A program made the translations under genes and the position numbers. 64,000 nucleotides of DNA, from assembly GCA_910589415.1 (NCBI GenBank), contig OU342637.1:38346162-38410161 (forward strand), written 5' to 3'. This document shows, in pieces, positions 11,025-21,774 of the stretch. Under the pieces are notes generated by a model, which saw nothing but the letters and a program-made list of their open reading frames with translations, ran no database searches and was not told where the DNA came from. This DNA is from Malachius bipustulatus. Taxonomy: Eukaryota; Arthropoda; Insecta; Coleoptera; Melyridae. Numbering within the stretch: position 1 is the first letter of the stretch; the number at the start of each line of letters is the position of its first letter.

Positions 11025-14000
11025 ATGATGAGTTAGATGACAACCCGAACCAATCGGATTTGATAGAGCAGGCTGCTGAAATGCTGTATGGATTGATACA
11101 TGCCCGGTACATCCTAACCAATCGTGGGATAGCACAGATGATCGAAAAATATCAGTCTGGTGACTTTGGCCACTGTCCCAGAGTCTACTGCGAAAACCAA
11201 CCCATGCTTCCTTTAGGTAAGAATTTCCATTTAAAGAACAGTACACAAGATAATTTGATGATGAACCGCAGGTCTGTCAGATGTGCCAGGCGAATGCATG
11301 GTAAAGACCTACTGCCCCAAGTGCACTGATGTATACACACCCAAATCCTCCCGACATCATCACACTGATGGAGCCTACTTCGGTACGGGATTCCCGCATA
11401 TGCTGTTCATGGTTCACCCGGAATACAGACCTAAGCGACCCACCAATCAGTTTGTTCCTAGGTAAGTGTGATTTTCAAGCAACCCCAAAATCTCCGCCAC
11501 TGCCATATGAAATAAATTTATTAGTCAGAGTTCAAAAAGTAAATAATATTAATGATAAGATGTGCACAAAAATTCAGTTTTATATCTGAAAGGGTTCCTG
11601 AGAAATCGTCAGAAAACTGAAAATAATTAATTTTCTCGACACCCTGTATCTCGAAAATGGTGGATTTGCGGACCCATGTTAAAAGGAACTTTTTTTTTCA
11701 TATTTTTGAACGAATGATCACATTCTGAAGTCCTGCGCACATATTATGAATCACTCTGTATAATTCATCCAGTTATTGATAAATGATAAGAACACTTCCT
11801 TAGAAACTTTGTGTAACTCTTTTCATTTGGTTCAATTCAAAATATTATAACAAGACCACTCTAGAAAAATTCTATGATCATATCAGTTTGTTTCTTGAAA
11901 AATTCTACACCTTTTCCAGTTGTAATTGAGAAACGATTAAATGAATTTCAGAATGCGTCAAATGTAATTGAGAATAGTCAAATGTAATTCAGAATGCATC
12001 AATTGTAATTGAGAATAGTCAAATGTAATTCAGAATGCGTCAAATGTAAACGAGAATAGTCAAATGTAATTCAGAATGCATCAATTGTAATTGAGAATAG
12101 TGAAATATAATTCAGAATGCGTCAAATGTAAACGAGAATAGTCAAATGTAATTCAGAATGCGTCAAATGTAATTGAGAAACCATCAATTGAAATTGAGAA
12201 AGCGTTAATTATAATTGAGAATAGTCAAATGAAATTGAGAATGCGTCAAATGCAATTCAAAATGCGTAAATTGTAATTGAGAATAGGTCAAAAATGCAAA
12301 TGAATTACATAAGATCTTAACCTAAAAAACCAATACATATTCAATTATAAAAAAACTATGCATGCATAAAAATCCTAATTACTACATAGAAAGCTAACAA
12401 TCGTCCAACTAGCATTGGTTCCATAGCTAAAGCAGCCTCGTGGACCGTGGTTGTTGAAAATGCTGCGACTTGTATGTGAAATTTACAAATTTTACATTAT
12501 CTCAATTTCAATTGATCCATTCTGAATTCCATTTGATACTTTCCTAATTACATTTAACGCTTTCTCAATTCCTTTTGATGGTTTCTCAATTACAATTAAC
12601 GCATTCTCAATTACAATTGATGCATTCTCAATTAAATTTGACTATTCTCAATTACAAATGACGCATTCTGAATTATATTTCACTATTCTCAATTACAATT
12701 TTGATGCATTCTGAATTACATTTGACTATTCTCAATTACATTTAACCGTTTCTCAATTACACCTGGAAATGGTGTAGTTTCACATTTATTTGTTTGTTTA
12801 CATTTTTTTTTATAATGACTTAGTCCCTTTCAAGGAAATGACACTTTCGCGACAGTTCCAGTCACGTGCCAGGAATGACACATTAACGGACAGTGTGCGT
12901 TCTATTAAATACCAGAATGGTTTGGCATTTCTAGAATCCACGCCCAGGGATATAAAGACGGGTGGTAGGGTGTTTTCTAATTGAATGTCAATATTTAAGG
13001 GGGTGATTTTTGGGTCCATTTTAAGAAGAAAACTTCATAAGAACGTATGACCTAAGAGTCTTAGAGGAGTATAGACAAGTGGTGTAATATCTGTGTGTGG
13101 AGACAGGAGGACAGCTGATTATTACAAAATAGCGATTAGCGAAGACTTTACATGAAAACCACAATTCTTCAAGAGAATTGTGTCCAAGAGAAAACAACGG
13201 ACGTACGTAAACAAATGGAAAGTAACATATAGTTATTTATTATTGTGCAAATATTGCAAGAAAAAGGTAGATTTTAATAATCCTAAAAGTTTTAAGTGTT
13301 CTGTAATGATGCATAGATCTTGTGCAAATAAAAAAATGGGTATTATCGCCCCAGAAAATAGTCAGAGAGAGATTATTTGCTGTTCTAACCTGGACAAAGA
13401 TATTCCTGTCACTGACTCAAATCCATTGGAAATAATTACGAATTGTAACAACAACTTGGAGAATGGCTACTTGAAGTTGATAATTAAAGAAAAAGATCTT
13501 ATGATCACTGAACTAAGAAGCAGAATTCTAGTTTTAGAGGATAAAATAAATTTAATGAAGATTGTCACTGAATTAACTCAAGGTGATAAGAAATTAACTG
13601 CTGCAGATAACGAAGGTTTGAAAAAGCAAAACAAAAAAAGCCTCAATACAAATGACTATAAAAAAGGTAAACAAAACAAGGATGGAAAACAAAAAGTTGG
13701 AAGTGAAACAGGTGATAGTGATAATACAGTAATCACTAAACCAGATGAGTACATAAAAAGCGTTGTTTATAAACAGACTGAAACAATGAACAAATTGATT
13801 AATCTAACCAATACATCAACCCCGAGATCAGATAATGAGGCATCAAACAAAGAAAACTTTACCCTTGTAAAGACAATAAGTAATAGACACTCAGTGGAAA
13901 AACGGAAGCAGATGAGAGTGGACGAAACGACGGGGACAGCTGCAGTAGAACCGAATGATCTTTTTAAGGCAAGACCAAAAAAATGTTGTTCTCTGTCGGT

Positions 14001-14977
14001 AGAGCCGACTGTAGTGTCCAGGAAGAGTCAATAAAGGATTATATCACAAGCAAGTGTAAGATTGAAAACAAAGGAGATCTTATTGTTAAGAAGTTAACCA
14101 CAGTGTCTAACTCATTTCAATACCACTTGGGTGTTGACCCAATTTCACGAGAGGGTGAATAGTGCAGCTTTTTGGCCATGTGGAATAATAGTGCGGCGGT
14201 TCAATTTTGGCTTCAAGAGGACCCTCAAAGTAAATGAATCGAAGGAGAATATTTTTTTAGGAGTAGACATGGGAACATAAGAGTGGACCCACGTCAAAAT
14301 CCACAAGAAGATCCTCTTAGTGTACTGAATCGGGTTAATCAGGACTGTTTTTTAGAAGTCCTGTAGAAAATCTGATAATTTTCATCACCCTGTATTAAAA
14401 TTTAAATCACATAGTAGGATACTATGTGAAAAGTTAAGATAGGGACATGTAAACCGTTTTTAGATATCTTGAGCCGTTCTAGTTCTACGCTGCTTTGAAG
14501 TTGAAAATTTTCGATCTTCACTTGTTTATAACTCATAAACCTCTCAATCTAAATTCCAATGGTGAAAACCACCTGTATTAGATTTCTTCAGACATTTAAA
14601 AAATATAAAGTTTTACAGGGTGTTCTATTTAAAAACCCGAAGTTGATGTTACTTCCGGTTAAACAGGAAGATGTGTTGATCGAGCGTTTATCTCAACATA
14701 TAGATGATGATAAACGGCGCCACTTTGTATAAAAAAGTTTTGTCATTTCTTCAAAATTAACGGAGTTATCGCTTGGGGCGTTTTTTATAATTCACCCTGT
14801 ATTTATGTTCATTTACTGAAATAAGATATATTTATAAGGATGGCATGAATGCATAATGTTCTTTTCTGTTTTAGGTTATTTGGTTTCAAAATTCATCCTC
14901 TGGCATATCAATTACAGCAGCAAGCTGCCTCCACTTTCAAAGCCCCTTTCAGAGGTTTTAGTAACGGCAAACGTTAA
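11025..14977 (+). CDS. CkIIbeta: casein kinase 2 regulatory subunit beta, 3' exons
   Basis: Three exons are clear: 11025-11216, 11272-11461 and 14875-14977 (stop TAA 14975-14977). Introns of 55 bp and 3413 bp have GT..AG borders, and the split Gly and Arg codons rejoin correctly. The protein is the regulatory subunit of the Ser/Thr kinase CK2, which dimerises through a zinc finger and holds two catalytic subunits. Visible landmarks are the acidic loop end [12 protein letters not shown], the four zinc cysteines (CPRVYC and CPKC), and the very conserved [20 protein letters not shown] and HPEYRPKRP blocks. The first exons, coding for about the N-terminal 55 residues, are not in the window and must lie upstream of position 1 or be very diverged. 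Cys replaces the usual Ala in GECMVK. The last intron hosts a foldback element, a LINE ORF1 relic and MITE ends. Confidence 0.97.
11462..11904. other. CK2-beta intron, no gene
   Basis: AT-rich intron sequence. A weak CTCTGTATAATTC near 11755 may be a worn end of a CAGGGTG-type element. Nothing else is supported. Confidence 0.4.
11905..12777. mobile_element. foldback-type element with minisatellite arms in CK2-beta intron
   Basis: The outer ends are inverted copies, CTACACCTTTTCCAG at 11905 and its complement ending at 12777. The left arm (about 11925-12300) is a degenerate tandem array built on CAAATGTAATTGAGAAT and CAAATGTAATTCAGAATGCGT. The right arm (about 12490-12765) is the same array in inverse orientation. 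A unique core of about 190 bp (12300-12490) separates them. Long inverted repeats made of subrepeats are the hallmark of foldback elements. No target duplication was found, which fits an old copy. No reading frame is present. Confidence 0.65.
12836..12975 (+). promoter_or_regulatory. TATA-containing promoter-like module, copy 1
   Basis: A block with TTCTATTAAATACCAGAATGG, then TTCTAGAATCCACGCCC and GGGATATAAAGACGG is shared in diverged form with 17200-17390. The TATAAA box and the conserved spacing upstream of a LINE ORF1 (13180) suggest a Pol II promoter of an element. This is inferred from the repeat and the box only. Confidence 0.4.
13180..14279 (+). pseudogene. LINE ORF1 relic (zinc finger, coiled coil, C-terminal RNA-binding end)
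   Basis: The open part 13180-14034 has an N-terminal zinc-binding cluster ([17 protein letters not shown], then CC, about residues 20-65) like a PHD-type finger. A charged coiled-coil stretch follows ([23 protein letters not shown], near residue 100-125), then a Lys/Gln-rich linker. After a frameshift near 14020 the sequence continues to about 14279 with [15 protein letters not shown], the end signature of insect LINE ORF1 proteins, also seen at the end of the ORF1 at 56358. The frame begins with GTG; no good ATG is visible, so the start is probably lost. No ORF2 follows. It lies inside the last CK2-beta intron in the sense direction. Confidence 0.6.
14280..14874. repeat. cluster of CAGGGTG-type element fragments in CK2-beta intron
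   Basis: Ends of the form CACCCTGTATT (14389), ACAGGGTGTTC (14617) and CACCCTGTATT (14800) occur close together. The stretch at 14428-14480 contains the core AAGTTAAGATAGGGACATG shared with elements at 16225-17049, 20708 and 26259-27096. It is a degraded relic of the palindromic families. Confidence 0.6.
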
Positions 14978-15864
14978 ATCAGTACCTATTTACCTATAAT
15001 ATTATTATTGTTAATTAATACATTGTTTAAATGTGGATCTGAGGGTTTATAATAATAATAAATTGCAATTTTTTTCCATTTTATTTATATGTACTGTAAT
15101 TCATGTCATGACCATTTGACTTTACTTCCTCATCCTCATGTAATAATTTTTTAGTATACTACATTTTAGGGTTTGTACAAAATGTTGTAATCTTGAATAT
15201 GAGTGTTGATTTAGTTATTAAATAAATTATATGCCCTCGAATTTATGTATTATTTTTCAAAATTCCAGTCACCTATTATTCAGGACCAATCTTTCAACAA
15301 AACCAATTTTGATATTGTTTTATTTATGAATATAGCTGAAATAAAAGGATTCTGGTAGTGAATTTCAAAGCACCACCGGAGAAACCACTTTGGTGTATGT
15401 GGTTCTACACTACTTTTGGAACCAACTGTATATTGGTGGGCACCCGGTGCTTGACACACACATCGTCCAACAGCTGCAGTCAGAATCAGGGTTTGAAGCT
15501 CCCTAAACTAGTTCCTATGGAAGTAGAGATAGAACAGGGAGAGGACACCCACCAACCAGCGATGTTCTAAAAATGTTAGGAGTCAGAGACAAACACTTAT
15601 GATGAGAATTGTGTTTTGCTGGATAGAATCGAGGAGTTTTAGGGTGTATTTAGGGGCAGAATCCCACACATAAAAACAAAGAGTACATAGATCAGTAGAT
15701 GAGACATACATCCTCCATATTTTTTACGTGTAAAAAAGAAAATAGAAGTGATGTAATTATAGACCAGCTTTACTTAGTATAAAAATATTCGAGTTATGTA
15801 TATGTCGTCTTATCAGTGAACCATCATCACGAACTTGGCCTCTCTAACCCAGCCAAGCTCTGAG
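14978..15864. other. CK2-beta 3' UTR and downstream spacer
   Basis: AT-rich 3' untranslated sequence to about 15240, then spacer without supported coding content. Short open frames here (for example 15358-15570) show no recognisable domain. Confidence 0.5.
15057..15226 (+). terminator. candidate CK2-beta polyadenylation signals
   Basis: Two AATAAA hexamers follow the stop codon, at 15057-15062 and 15221-15226, in AT-rich 3' UTR sequence. Either could define the mRNA end; no GT-rich element decides between them. Confidence 0.5.
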
Positions 15865-17170
15865 TTACATGATCGCATTCCAGCATTGTCTCTTCTGGTT
15901 TTCCTCAGGAATCTTGCTTTTTAATATATTCATTGATGACATCACACAGCGCCTTAATTATTATTGTGGTTGCCTACTGTATGCAGATGACATGAAAATA
16001 TTTACTAAAATTCAATTAACTGACATTGTCTCTCCTTTACAGAGAGACATGTATACTTTAACATCAACTAGTGTGCCATTGTCTTGTATACAAGGAGTAA
16101 ATCCAAGATAGTTGGGGGTGGGTCATTCCAATGGTCGAGTCAGTGAAGGATTTGGGTATCCTCTTTGATTCCAAATTGACTTTTTCACATCAATTGCTCA
16201 TGTAAACAATTCTGCATGTAAATACAGGGTGATTGATTGAAACGCCACATTAGAAAAAGTTCGACTTCCAAATGATCTAGGAATCTGAAATTTGGAACTT
16301 AGGCAACATACCTAATAACGAGTCAAAATGAAATATTACCAAGATGGTAGAACATTTAAAATGGCGAAAGCAATGGCCATCTTTGTTTTTTTTAAATGGG
16401 ACACCCCATATATTATTGCATTTTCAGATCGTCTGAGAAAATGTAATAACAATGGTGCTTATAGTTGTATTTTAAATTGAGTAGGCCATCAGTTATAAAC
16501 AAGTGAAAATCGTGATTTTCCAACTTTAATGATATCAGAAAACGGCTTACATGTCCCTATCTTAACTTTTCATCTGGTATCCTACTGTAGAGTTGAAATG
16601 TTTATACAGGGTGATGAAAAATCTGACAATTTCCACCACCTTGTATAAAGATTTCAACTGCATATTTGGATGCCTTATAAAAAGTTAAGATAGGGACATG
16701 TAAGCCGTTTTCTGATATCTTGAGCCGTTTTCGTGATAAATGTCTTTAAAGTTGGAAAATCACGATTTTCACTTGTTTATAACTCATGGCCTACTCAATT
16801 TAAAATACAACTATAAGCACCATTGTTATTACATTTTCTCAAACGATCTGAAAATGCAATAATATATGGGGTGTCCCATTTAAAAAAACAAAGATGGCCA
16901 TTGCTTTCGCCATTTTAAATGTTCTACCATCTTGGTAATATTTCATTTTGACTCGTTATTAGGTATGTTGCCTAAGTTCCAAATTTCAGATTCCTAGATC
17001 ATTTGGAAGTCGAACTTTTTCTAATGTGGCGTTTCAATCAATCACCCTGTATATGGGAGCAGTCATAAGGCTTTCCAAAATGTTCGTGTCACTGATCTAT
17101 CCTAGAGTATGCTTCAGTGGTATGGTCAACCAGCTCACAAATTAACATAAACTCGCTTGAGACTATAACG
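15865..17170 (+). pseudogene. RT relic of a non-LTR element, split by a palindromic insertion
   Basis: Around 15895-16015 the RT blocks appear as a degraded SGVPQG-like start, then LLFNIFIDDI and the catalytic LLYADDMKIFTKI. Near 16140-16190 the downstream block VESVKDLGILFDSKLTF follows. A CAGGGTG palindrome (16225-17049) interrupts it. RT similarity resumes at about 17095 with ILEYASVVWSTSS, the usual thumb-region motif. Frameshifts between the blocks mark it as dead. It probably belongs to a Jockey/CR1-type LINE and is independent of the ORF1 relic in the CK2-beta intron, since exon 14875-14977 lies between them. Confidence 0.7.
16225..17049. mobile_element. palindromic CAGGGTG element, 825 bp, TA target
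   Basis: The sequence starts CAGGGTGATTGATTG and ends with its complement, flanked by TA (16223-16224 and 17050-17051). The two halves are near-perfect inverted copies along the whole length, so the element would form one long hairpin. Each half holds the GTTAAGATAGGGACATGTAA core (16546-16572 inverted; 16680-16710 direct). No coding capacity. It interrupts an RT relic. Confidence 0.85.
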
Positions 17171-17199
17171 ATGTTTTTTTTTAATATACAATTCTAGTG

Positions 17200-17390
17200 A
17201 CATCACAAGAATAACACGTTGCCGACCAGTGTGAGAGTGTAACTGACAGTTCTACTAAATACCATAATGATTCCGCATCCTGTGCATGTTCGAGATTGTG
17301 TGGAACTTTCCGTGAACTATCCGATATTTCTAGACTCCACGGCCAACGGGTATAAGAGAAGCTGTCAGCACTCTAGTCAGTCAGTTGTAT
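17200..17390 (+). promoter_or_regulatory. TATA-containing promoter-like module, copy 2
   Basis: TTCTACTAAATACCATAATG and ATTTCTAGACTCCACGGCC, then GGGTATAAGAGAAGC correspond to the module at 12836-12975, with about 48 extra bases between the first two blocks. A run CAGTCAGTTGTATC about 30 bases after the TATA resembles an arthropod initiator. The Sailor-like element inserted shortly downstream (17470). Confidence 0.4.
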
Positions 17391-17469
17391 CTTGAATGTG
17401 AATGAAAGCTGAAGTATCACAGAGTAAGGAACACATAGAGTAAAGTGACAATAATTAGTGATAGTCTTA

Positions 17470-17503
17470 TACTGAAGTTTCAGAATAGTAGGCACTAAGT
17501 TCT
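17470..17503 (+). repeat. left terminal inverted repeat of DD82E element
   Basis: 34 bases identical to the complement of 20142-20175. The terminal CTGAAGTTTCAG is itself a near-palindrome. Confidence 0.9.
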
Positions 17504-18574
17504 TAGAAATATTACGGACTTAAAGTAAACACATTGTTGCCAGCTTTTAATTCTTGGTGTTTTATCATTTTGTATTTTTATCATTCACATGCAGGTAAAT
17601 GGTTGTAGGATAAAAAATACTGTGTTTTATTTGTTGAGTAATTTTTCTGCTATAATAATTTCACAACATCGATATTTAATAGCAAAAGATGTAGAATTTC
17701 AATGAGGTTCGGTCCTTTAAAATATAATATATGGCAACATTACAGCAGTGTCAACAAGTACAAAGGATAAGCAGATCCAACTTGTAAGGTAAAGTAAGAT
17801 GGATATATATCGAGCATGCTGCCAGTCCGTCCAAGGCAGCTCCGTATTCAGTGGCGTATCGTTCATGCTATTTTCGTGAGGGGCTGCAATATAACATTTA
17901 TCGCTCCTTTAAATCCTTAATATTTTATTTTTATGTTTATATTTGCTGAATTATTGAAGCATCACAAAAATTAAAAAACGCATGAAAATGAATGAAAAAG
18001 AATTCGCGGCAGTGGAATAACCTGAACAAAAAGAAAAGTTGTTTGTTTTGGGCTGTTATTGGATGTCGATCGGGACTTGTATATTTTTCTCTTTCTGTTT
18101 TCTGGTTGTCAGAAAAGAAAAATTAATATTACCGGGGGAAGAAGATTCTCGACTCTCGGGAACAACAAAATTTTGAATATTTCATATTGTTCATAGACAA
18201 TCTGTGAAGTAATTAAGAAATACAAGCTATAAAAAATCAATATCTTACTAATTTGTTAATAATTAGTTATTAGTTAATTATTTGGTAAAATAATAATACA
18301 ATAATGATTCCTGTTTTGGGAATGAACTGAGTTCCAGGATACAGAAAAAGTTTAACTATAAGAAATTTACGGAATTACCATCCCGGAAAAACCCATACCC
18401 GGTCGACAATAAAGTGCATAATTAGTGGGGATAGCTTGGTTGCTTTAAGGGTCGCTCATCAGATTTCCTGTCTGAATCTTATTTCTCAGTTCTCACTGTG
18501 GTGTAAACGGGAAAGAAGCAAGCTTCTTTGAGTGCCGAAGTGAAATACTGTTTAAATTTAAAGTTGTGAGCAAT

Positions 18575-19948
18575 ATGGAAGGCGAGAGCAGCCAAAGTAA
18601 ACGTCGTCGTACGAATTTATCTACAGGAGAAAAAACTATTATATACAACGTGTATTGTGGACTCCGTGAAAGGAATCAAAGTATGTTGGTAAACGATGTA
18701 GTTGCTTTGTGTAGTGATTTAACCAAAGTGTCAACTAGGAGTGTACACCGAATCTTGAAAACTTTCAAAGAGTCCAAAGGCGGAACAGAAAAGGTAGCTG
18801 AAAATATTGAAACAAGGGGGAGAAAACGCATTGACATTGATGATGACATAAAATACGCCGTTCGGAGAAAATTTCATTCGTTCTTTTTCCGAAATGAAAT
18901 TCCAACATTAAAAGCAATCGCTGCCGAAATCAATTCGGATGACGCAATGCCGAAAATATCGCGACGTGTCTTATTGCGGACATTAAGACAAATGAACATA
19001 AGGCATATGAAAAGGCAGAGAAAAAGTCTTCTTATAGAAAGAGAAGAAATAATTTTGTGGCGGAGAAATTATTTACAAAAAATTCGAGAGTATCGTCGTG
19101 AAGGGAAGAAAATATATTTCTTAGACGAAACTTGGCTGAATCAAGGTCATACTGTTTCGAAAATTTGGCAAGATTTGGAAATAACAAGCCGTCGACAAGC
19201 TTTTTTTGAAGGTTTTTCCACAGGACTAAAAGCGCCAGCGGGCAAGGGGCGGAGGCTCATAATAACTCACATAGGTAGTGATTCGGGTTTTTTGGAAAAC
19301 GGATTGCTACTTTTCGAATCGAAGAAAACTAGTGACTACCATGAGGAAATGGATGCGGAAAAATTCGAAAGCTGGTTTTTAAAAATTTTACCAAGCCTTG
19401 AGCCAAATTCGGTCGTGGTAATGGACAATGCTTCCTACCATAGTCGACGATTGGAGCCATCGCCAACAACTGCATGGCGAAAAGGTGACATCATTAACTG
19501 GCTGGCTCAAAGAAATATACCATTTGATGACAACATGTTAAAAGTGCAACTATTAAACATCGCAAGGGCACAAATACCTCATTTTAAGAGATATGCTGTC
19601 GACGAATTGGCTCGCGAGTGCAACATCATTGTACACCGCCTCCCTCCTTACCACTGTGAACTGAATCCTATAGAACTTATTTGGGCTCAAATAAAAAACC
19701 AAGTGGCGAAACAAAACGTGACCTTCAAGATGGATGAAGTGAAACGCCTGCTAGCTACTGCAATAGGAGATGTGACGGCTGAAACATGGAGAAACTGCAT
19801 CCGACATACTACAAAAGAAGAAGACAGAATGTGGGATCTAGACACAATAGTTGATGTTTCGGTTGAGCCATTAATTATCAACTTGAACGATAACGGTGAT
19901 CGGGATAGTTGTCCATCATCCGACGATTTTTCTTCTGACGATGACTAA
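18575..19948 (+). CDS. DD82E transposase (IS630/Tc1/mariner group)
   Basis: This transposase would cut and paste the surrounding element at TA sites. From the ATG at 18575 it is 457 residues. An upstream in-frame GTG at 18566 is not a plausible eukaryotic start. The N-terminal 140 residues look like two helix-turn-helix segments (STGEKTIIYNVYCGL; STRSVHRILKTF), followed by a basic linker. The catalytic core has FLDETWLNQGH (first Asp), VVMDNASYHS (second Asp) and LPPYHCELNPIELIW (Glu). Counting gives 82 residues between the second Asp and the Glu, matching the DD82E/Sailor family rather than DD34E Tc1 or DD34D mariner. The C-terminus is strongly acidic (SSDDFSSDDD). No frameshift or stop is seen. 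Confidence 0.92.
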   Translation: MEGESSQSKRRRTNLSTGEKTIIYNVYCGLRERNQSMLVNDVVALCSDLTKVSTRSVHRILKTFKESKGGTEKVAENIETRGRKRIDIDDDIKYAVRRKFHSFFFRNEIPTLKAIAAEINSDDAMPKISRRVLLRTLRQMNIRHMKRQRKSLLIEREEIILWRRNYLQKIREYRREGKKIYFLDETWLNQGHTVSKIWQDLEITSRRQAFFEGFSTGLKAPAGKGRRLIITHIGSDSGFLENGLLLFESKKTSDYHEEMDAEKFESWFLKILPSLEPNSVVVMDNASYHSRRLEPSPTTAWRKGDIINWLAQRNIPFDDNMLKVQLLNIARAQIPHFKRYAVDELARECNIIVHRLPPYHCELNPIELIWAQIKNQVAKQNVTFKMDEVKRLLATAIGDVTAETWRNCIRHTTKEEDRMWDLDTIVDVSVEPLIINLNDNGDRDSCPSSDDFSSDDD

Positions 19949-20141
19949 GGTACTATTTTTTTCCTATTTTCTTTGCTATTTTTATTTTTGCTATATGCTA
20001 TATTATTTACTATATGCTATATTATTTGGAAGTTTACAATTATATTTCTCAATAAATTCATTATTGTCTGAACCTATTTTGATATTTTGCGTCCGCCACT
20101 GAATGCTCCAACTGAGCGCTTATACGTCACGACCACTTCCG

Positions 20142-20175
20142 AGAACTTAGTGCCTACTATTCTGAAACTTCAGTA
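20142..20175 (-). repeat. right terminal inverted repeat of DD82E element
   Basis: Inverted partner of 17470-17503, followed by the TA duplication at 20176-20177. Confidence 0.9.
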
Positions 20176-20177
20176 TA

Positions 20178-21774
20178 GACAATATAATAAAAGATGGACC
20201 GAGACTTTATGAACACTGAAAAAGTGTCCCTCAATCCGTCTCTCTCCTAACACGGCTGTTCAAAACAATGAATGCCAGATCAATAATAGTACTGCACTTA
20301 CAATGAAAGCTCACAACCTCTCAAGTGATAACTGGTAGGTATAATAATCTCGAAGGATCCCTTATACCCGTTTTATTTTGCCACATCTGGCAACATGAAT
20401 GTTTGCGCTCTGTCAGACGGTTTGTTTACATAACACGTTAATAAGGATGGGTGTTTGAAATTAGGTTAAAAAAATGGCAAAACCGTGTTCTGTTTGTCAG
20501 AAAACTTTGAAAGAAGGTAAGTCTTATCAGTTTCCATCCTAAGCAACCCAAAGTCATCAATTGAAGGACTATTTTTTGATTGGAAGACCAATTTTTTTTC
20601 ACTTTGTATGTTACTATGTCGATAAAATTTTAATACAGGGTGATGGAAATAATCAGATTTTTAATCGCCCTGTATAAAAATTTCAAGTACACTGTAAAGT
20701 AACACATGAAAAGTTAAGATAGGGACATGTTAGCCGTTTTTCGAGCCGTTTTCAATGTGAGCTGCTTTGAAAATGGAAAATTGCGATTTTCATTTGTTTA
20801 TAACTCGTAACCTACTCAATTTAAACTGCGACAGTAAAAACCATTATCACTGGATTTTCTCAATCTGAAAAAGTAATAATATACAGGGTGTTCAAGTTAA
20901 AAAAATAGACAATGTCATCATTACTCAGCCAAGGAACACCCTGTATAAAAAATGTTACGTCAATAGAACATAAATTAAATTTAAAATTTGACCTGTTTCG
21001 TTTTTTTTTATTTTACAAATATTAACTGAGAAAATGAATTTATCCGTTATTTTTGAGAAGCAAGGTGTCCCAGCTCATTCGAAGCGGTCTCTGCAGGCCA
21101 AACGACGGATTAAAAAAAAAAAATTGTGAATTCGAGTACAGGATCACAATGGTCATAATTTAAAATTATTTTGGAGTATACAGAGTGTCCCATATGACAG
21201 TGGCATATCAAAGTTATGTTCTTTTAAATGGAATGCTCCTATGTATGTTATTCCATTTTTAAATTGTCTGAGAAGAAAAAATAAGATTGGCTTTTACAGT
21301 TGGTGTTTAAATTCAGAAGTTTGTGAGTTATAAACAAGTGAAAATCGCCATTTTCCAAGTTCAAGGCCCTGTACAACGAAAACGGTTCAAGATAGAGAAA
21401 AACGGATCTCCCTAGACGTTTCTCCTTTTGTTACATTTTGGTACATGTGCAATTTAATTTTCCACAAGGTGCTTCAATGCAAGTGTCATATATTATGTAA
21501 TTGACTGTAATAATGTCAGAAAAATTCAATCTTTAAAGGTAAATATCTCCAGAAAATAGTTTTCCTGGGCTTATGCCTATAGAAACTCGTAATTCACTCA
21601 TCAAGTGTAGGTACCTACTAGTTACCGATTTTCAAAATTACATCAAATTTAACCGGGAGCCAATCTCCATAAGGATTCTGCGGGATCCTTCGATGATATC
21701 ATTATGATAAATAGTAGCATACCTATGCGTTCATATCGGGTCACTTTTGTCCCTGATAATTTACTTTTTGGTCA
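20178..21774. other. spacer with CAGGGTG fragments and one possible short exon
   Basis: Bases 20178-20360 continue the element into which the DD82E transposon inserted. At 20474-20516 a small open segment (MAKPCSVCQKTLKEG) ends in a perfect donor AAG|GTAAGT. It has a CxxC pair, but no partner exon was recognised. Fragments of palindromic elements lie at 20636-20945, including one copy of the GTTAAGATAGGGACATGT core. The rest shows nothing. Confidence 0.4.

Larger units (their letters stand above)
17470..20175 (+). mobile_element. complete DD82E (Sailor-like) DNA transposon of the IS630/Tc1/mariner group
   Basis: This 2706-bp element has inverted termini with 34 perfect bases (17470-17503 and 20142-20175) beginning TACTGAAGTTTCAG, similar for about 10 bases more. 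TA target duplications flank it (17468-17469 and 20176-20177). One intact transposase gene lies inside (18575-19948). A 1-kb leader separates the left end from the gene. Full ends plus full gene make it a candidate autonomous copy. Confidence 0.9.

Noticed and set aside
15358..15570. Open frame of 70 codons downstream of CK2-beta
   Set aside because: No recognisable domain, no splice or promoter context, lies in 3' flanking sequence.
18566..18574. GTG at 18566 as the start of the DD82E transposase
   Set aside because: A eukaryotic gene would use the ATG at 18575, nine bases downstream in the same frame.
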